Positions 11,533 through 12,569 of a stretch of 12,569 bases of DNA are shown here, piece after piece. The stretch is from assembly GCA_020434085.1 (NCBI GenBank), contig JAGRBM010000061.1, forward strand, positions 1 to 12,569, written 5' to 3'. Both the position numbers and the translations under genes were made by a program. The stretch's first letter is position 1. Every line of letters begins with the position of its first letter. Source of the DNA: Chrysiogenia bacterium. Lineage in GTDB: Bacteria > JAGRBM01. The notes below the pieces were generated by a model, which did not search any database, had not been told where the DNA came from, and saw only the letters and a list, made by a program, of their open reading frames with translations.

Positions 11533-12569
11533 TCAGGCCACATCCGTGCCGGCACAGGCGGCGTCATGCAACGCGCGGCGGAAGTGCGAGATATCGCTGG
11601 CCTGCCGCGAGGGATGCACGCGGTTGGTGAGTGATATGACAATCAGGTCCCTCTCGAGATCGAACCAGAGCCCGGTGCCCGTGAAGCCCCACATCCCGAC
11701 GGCATTGCGGGAGAATTTCTCCCCCACGAGCGAGCCCTTTCCCGGCGGCGCGGGCGTATCCCACCCCAGCGCCCAGGTCGTGTCCTCTGGGCTTGTCTGC
11801 CTTTCCCAGAGCTTTGCCAGCGTCGCGCTCGTAACGATGCCGTCCTCGCCGCGGTGAATTTCCCGTAGATGATCGGCGAGGATTTCGAGATCTTCGAGAC
11901 ACGAGAACACCCCGGCCTGTCCCGACACACCGCCCAGTGCCCAGGTGTTGTCGTCCTCCACCTCGCCATGGAGCAGCTTGCCGCGCCAGGGGCACTCCGA
12001 AGTCGGGGCGATGCGTTCGCGTGCGATGGTGGGCTCGCTGCCAATGGGAAGAAAGAGCGTCGCACGCAGGGCCAGCGGTTCTGCCACGTACTCGGCAAAA
12101 AGCACGTCGAACCGCGCGCCCCCCAGCGCCTCGAGAATCAGGGTCAGGGTCATGTAACCCACGTCGGAGTACTCGGCGTGCGTGCCCGGCGTGTGGGCGA
12201 GCGCCTCGCGCCCGGCCTCGCAGAGCAGGTGTTCGCGATCGACCTTTGCGCGGTCTTCGTAATAGGGCCGCCATCCGGGATAGCCTGAACTGTGCGATAG
12301 AAGCTGGCGGCAGGTGATCTCGCCCTGGTCGTAACCGGAGAGTCCGGCGAGGTAGCGCTCGATCGGCGCATCGATATCAAGCTTGCCCAGCTCGACGAGC
12401 TTTCCGGCGACGATTGAAGTGGCCAGCGGCTTCGTCAGCGAGGCCAGATCGTAGAGCGTCGCGGGCGTGACTTCCTCCCAGGGGCCGTCGATGTTTTCGT
12501 AGCCCGTGCGCCCGGCGCACCACTGCTGCCAGGGCGCATCGCCGTGCCGCACGGAGACTGCAGCACCGG
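11533..12569 (-). CDS. Serine beta-lactamase-like hydrolase (5' end outside the window)
   Basis: The minus-strand frame is open from the window edge to a TGA at 11533-11535, giving 344 visible residues. The GTG at 12552 is probably internal because in-frame codons upstream (GAAVSV) match the usual start of this fold. It belongs to the class C beta-lactamase/penicillin-binding-protein-like family (PF00144). The nucleophile motif is ASLTK, with the serine codon at 12439-12441 and the lysine at 12430-12432. The second motif is YSDVGY (Tyr codon 12169-12171), with Asp where classical enzymes have YxN. Near the C-terminus GFTGTGLWFD and SLTNRVHPSR match related carboxypeptidase/esterase-like proteins. 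Members act as D-Ala carboxypeptidases, esterases or amidases; the substrate is not predictable. Being upstream of mpl hints at processing of muropeptides. Signal peptide status cannot be judged because the start is missing. Confidence 0.88.
   Translation of the reverse strand, partial: GAAVSVRHGDAPWQQWCAGRTGYENIDGPWEEVTPATLYDLASLTKPLATSIVAGKLVELGKLDIDAPIERYLAGLSGYDQGEITCRQLLSHSSGYPGWRPYYEDRAKVDREHLLCEAGREALAHTPGTHAEYSDVGYMTLTLILEALGGARFDVLFAEYVAEPLALRATLFLPIGSEPTIARERIAPTSECPWRGKLLHGEVEDDNTWALGGVSGQAGVFSCLEDLEILADHLREIHRGEDGIVTSATLAKLWERQTSPEDTTWALGWDTPAPPGKGSLVGEKFSRNAVGMWGFTGTGLWFDLERDLIVISLTNRVHPSRQASDISHFRRALHDAACAGTDVA

Noticed and set aside
11533-12569. Antibiotic-resistance class C beta-lactamase
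   Set aside because: The fold is shared, but the YSD motif, the GFTGTG ending and the mpl neighbour fit a housekeeping-type serine hydrolase; no evidence of resistance function.
1-12569. CRISPR array, tRNA, rRNA, insertion sequence or prophage
   Set aside because: No regularly spaced repeats, cloverleaf sequences, transposase motifs or phage genes were found on either strand.

Overview
The window is 12.6 kb of GC-rich, densely coding bacterial DNA. Several features fit a diderm bacterium from the lineages once grouped as Deltaproteobacteria (Myxococcota, Desulfobacterota, Binatota and relatives): a hopanoid-associated epimerase (HpnA), a multihaem lipoprotein, an outer-membrane beta-barrel, several DUF4124 proteins and Mpl. 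The phylum call is inference and uncertain. No tRNA, rRNA, CRISPR array or insertion sequence was seen. Coding density is about 95%, and the longest gene-free gap (8892-9142) is 251 bp.

Layout. (1) 1-510 (+): the 3' end of a secreted or surface protein with beta-propeller-like repeats. (2) 544-4766 (+): a tight four-gene operon of two GT4 glycosyltransferases, HpnA, and a CruF-family (PF04240) carotenoid hydratase-like membrane protein whose start overlaps the end of hpnA. Together these suggest synthesis of a glycosylated isoprenoid, perhaps a carotenoid glycoside. (3) 4815-6464 (+): a lipoprotein that joins a UshA/5'-nucleotidase-like domain lacking its usual metal ligands to a tetrahaem cytochrome c554-type domain. 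(4) 6465-8891 (-): three consecutive DUF4124 proteins, each exported, sharing a C-terminal helical-hairpin module that ends in an AGxPxxW motif. (5) 8892-9142: a divergent intergenic region with a promoter framed by two perfect inverted repeats, and a leader that can fold over the ribosome binding site of the next gene. (6) 9143-10101 (+): a stand-alone receiver-domain response regulator and a small outer-membrane beta-barrel. (7) 10098-12569 (-): a serine beta-lactamase-like hydrolase (5' end outside the window) followed by mpl, the murein tripeptide ligase of peptidoglycan recycling.

Two themes deserve attention. First, three genes (544, 4815 and the minus-strand gene starting at 7936) have no Shine-Dalgarno sequence but carry a -10-like hexamer exactly 7 nt before the ATG, which predicts leaderless mRNAs. 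Second, the DUF4124 trio shows a repeated hairpin module in which a pair of cysteines is present together or absent together, suggesting a disulfide-clamped periplasmic domain that I do not recognise as described.
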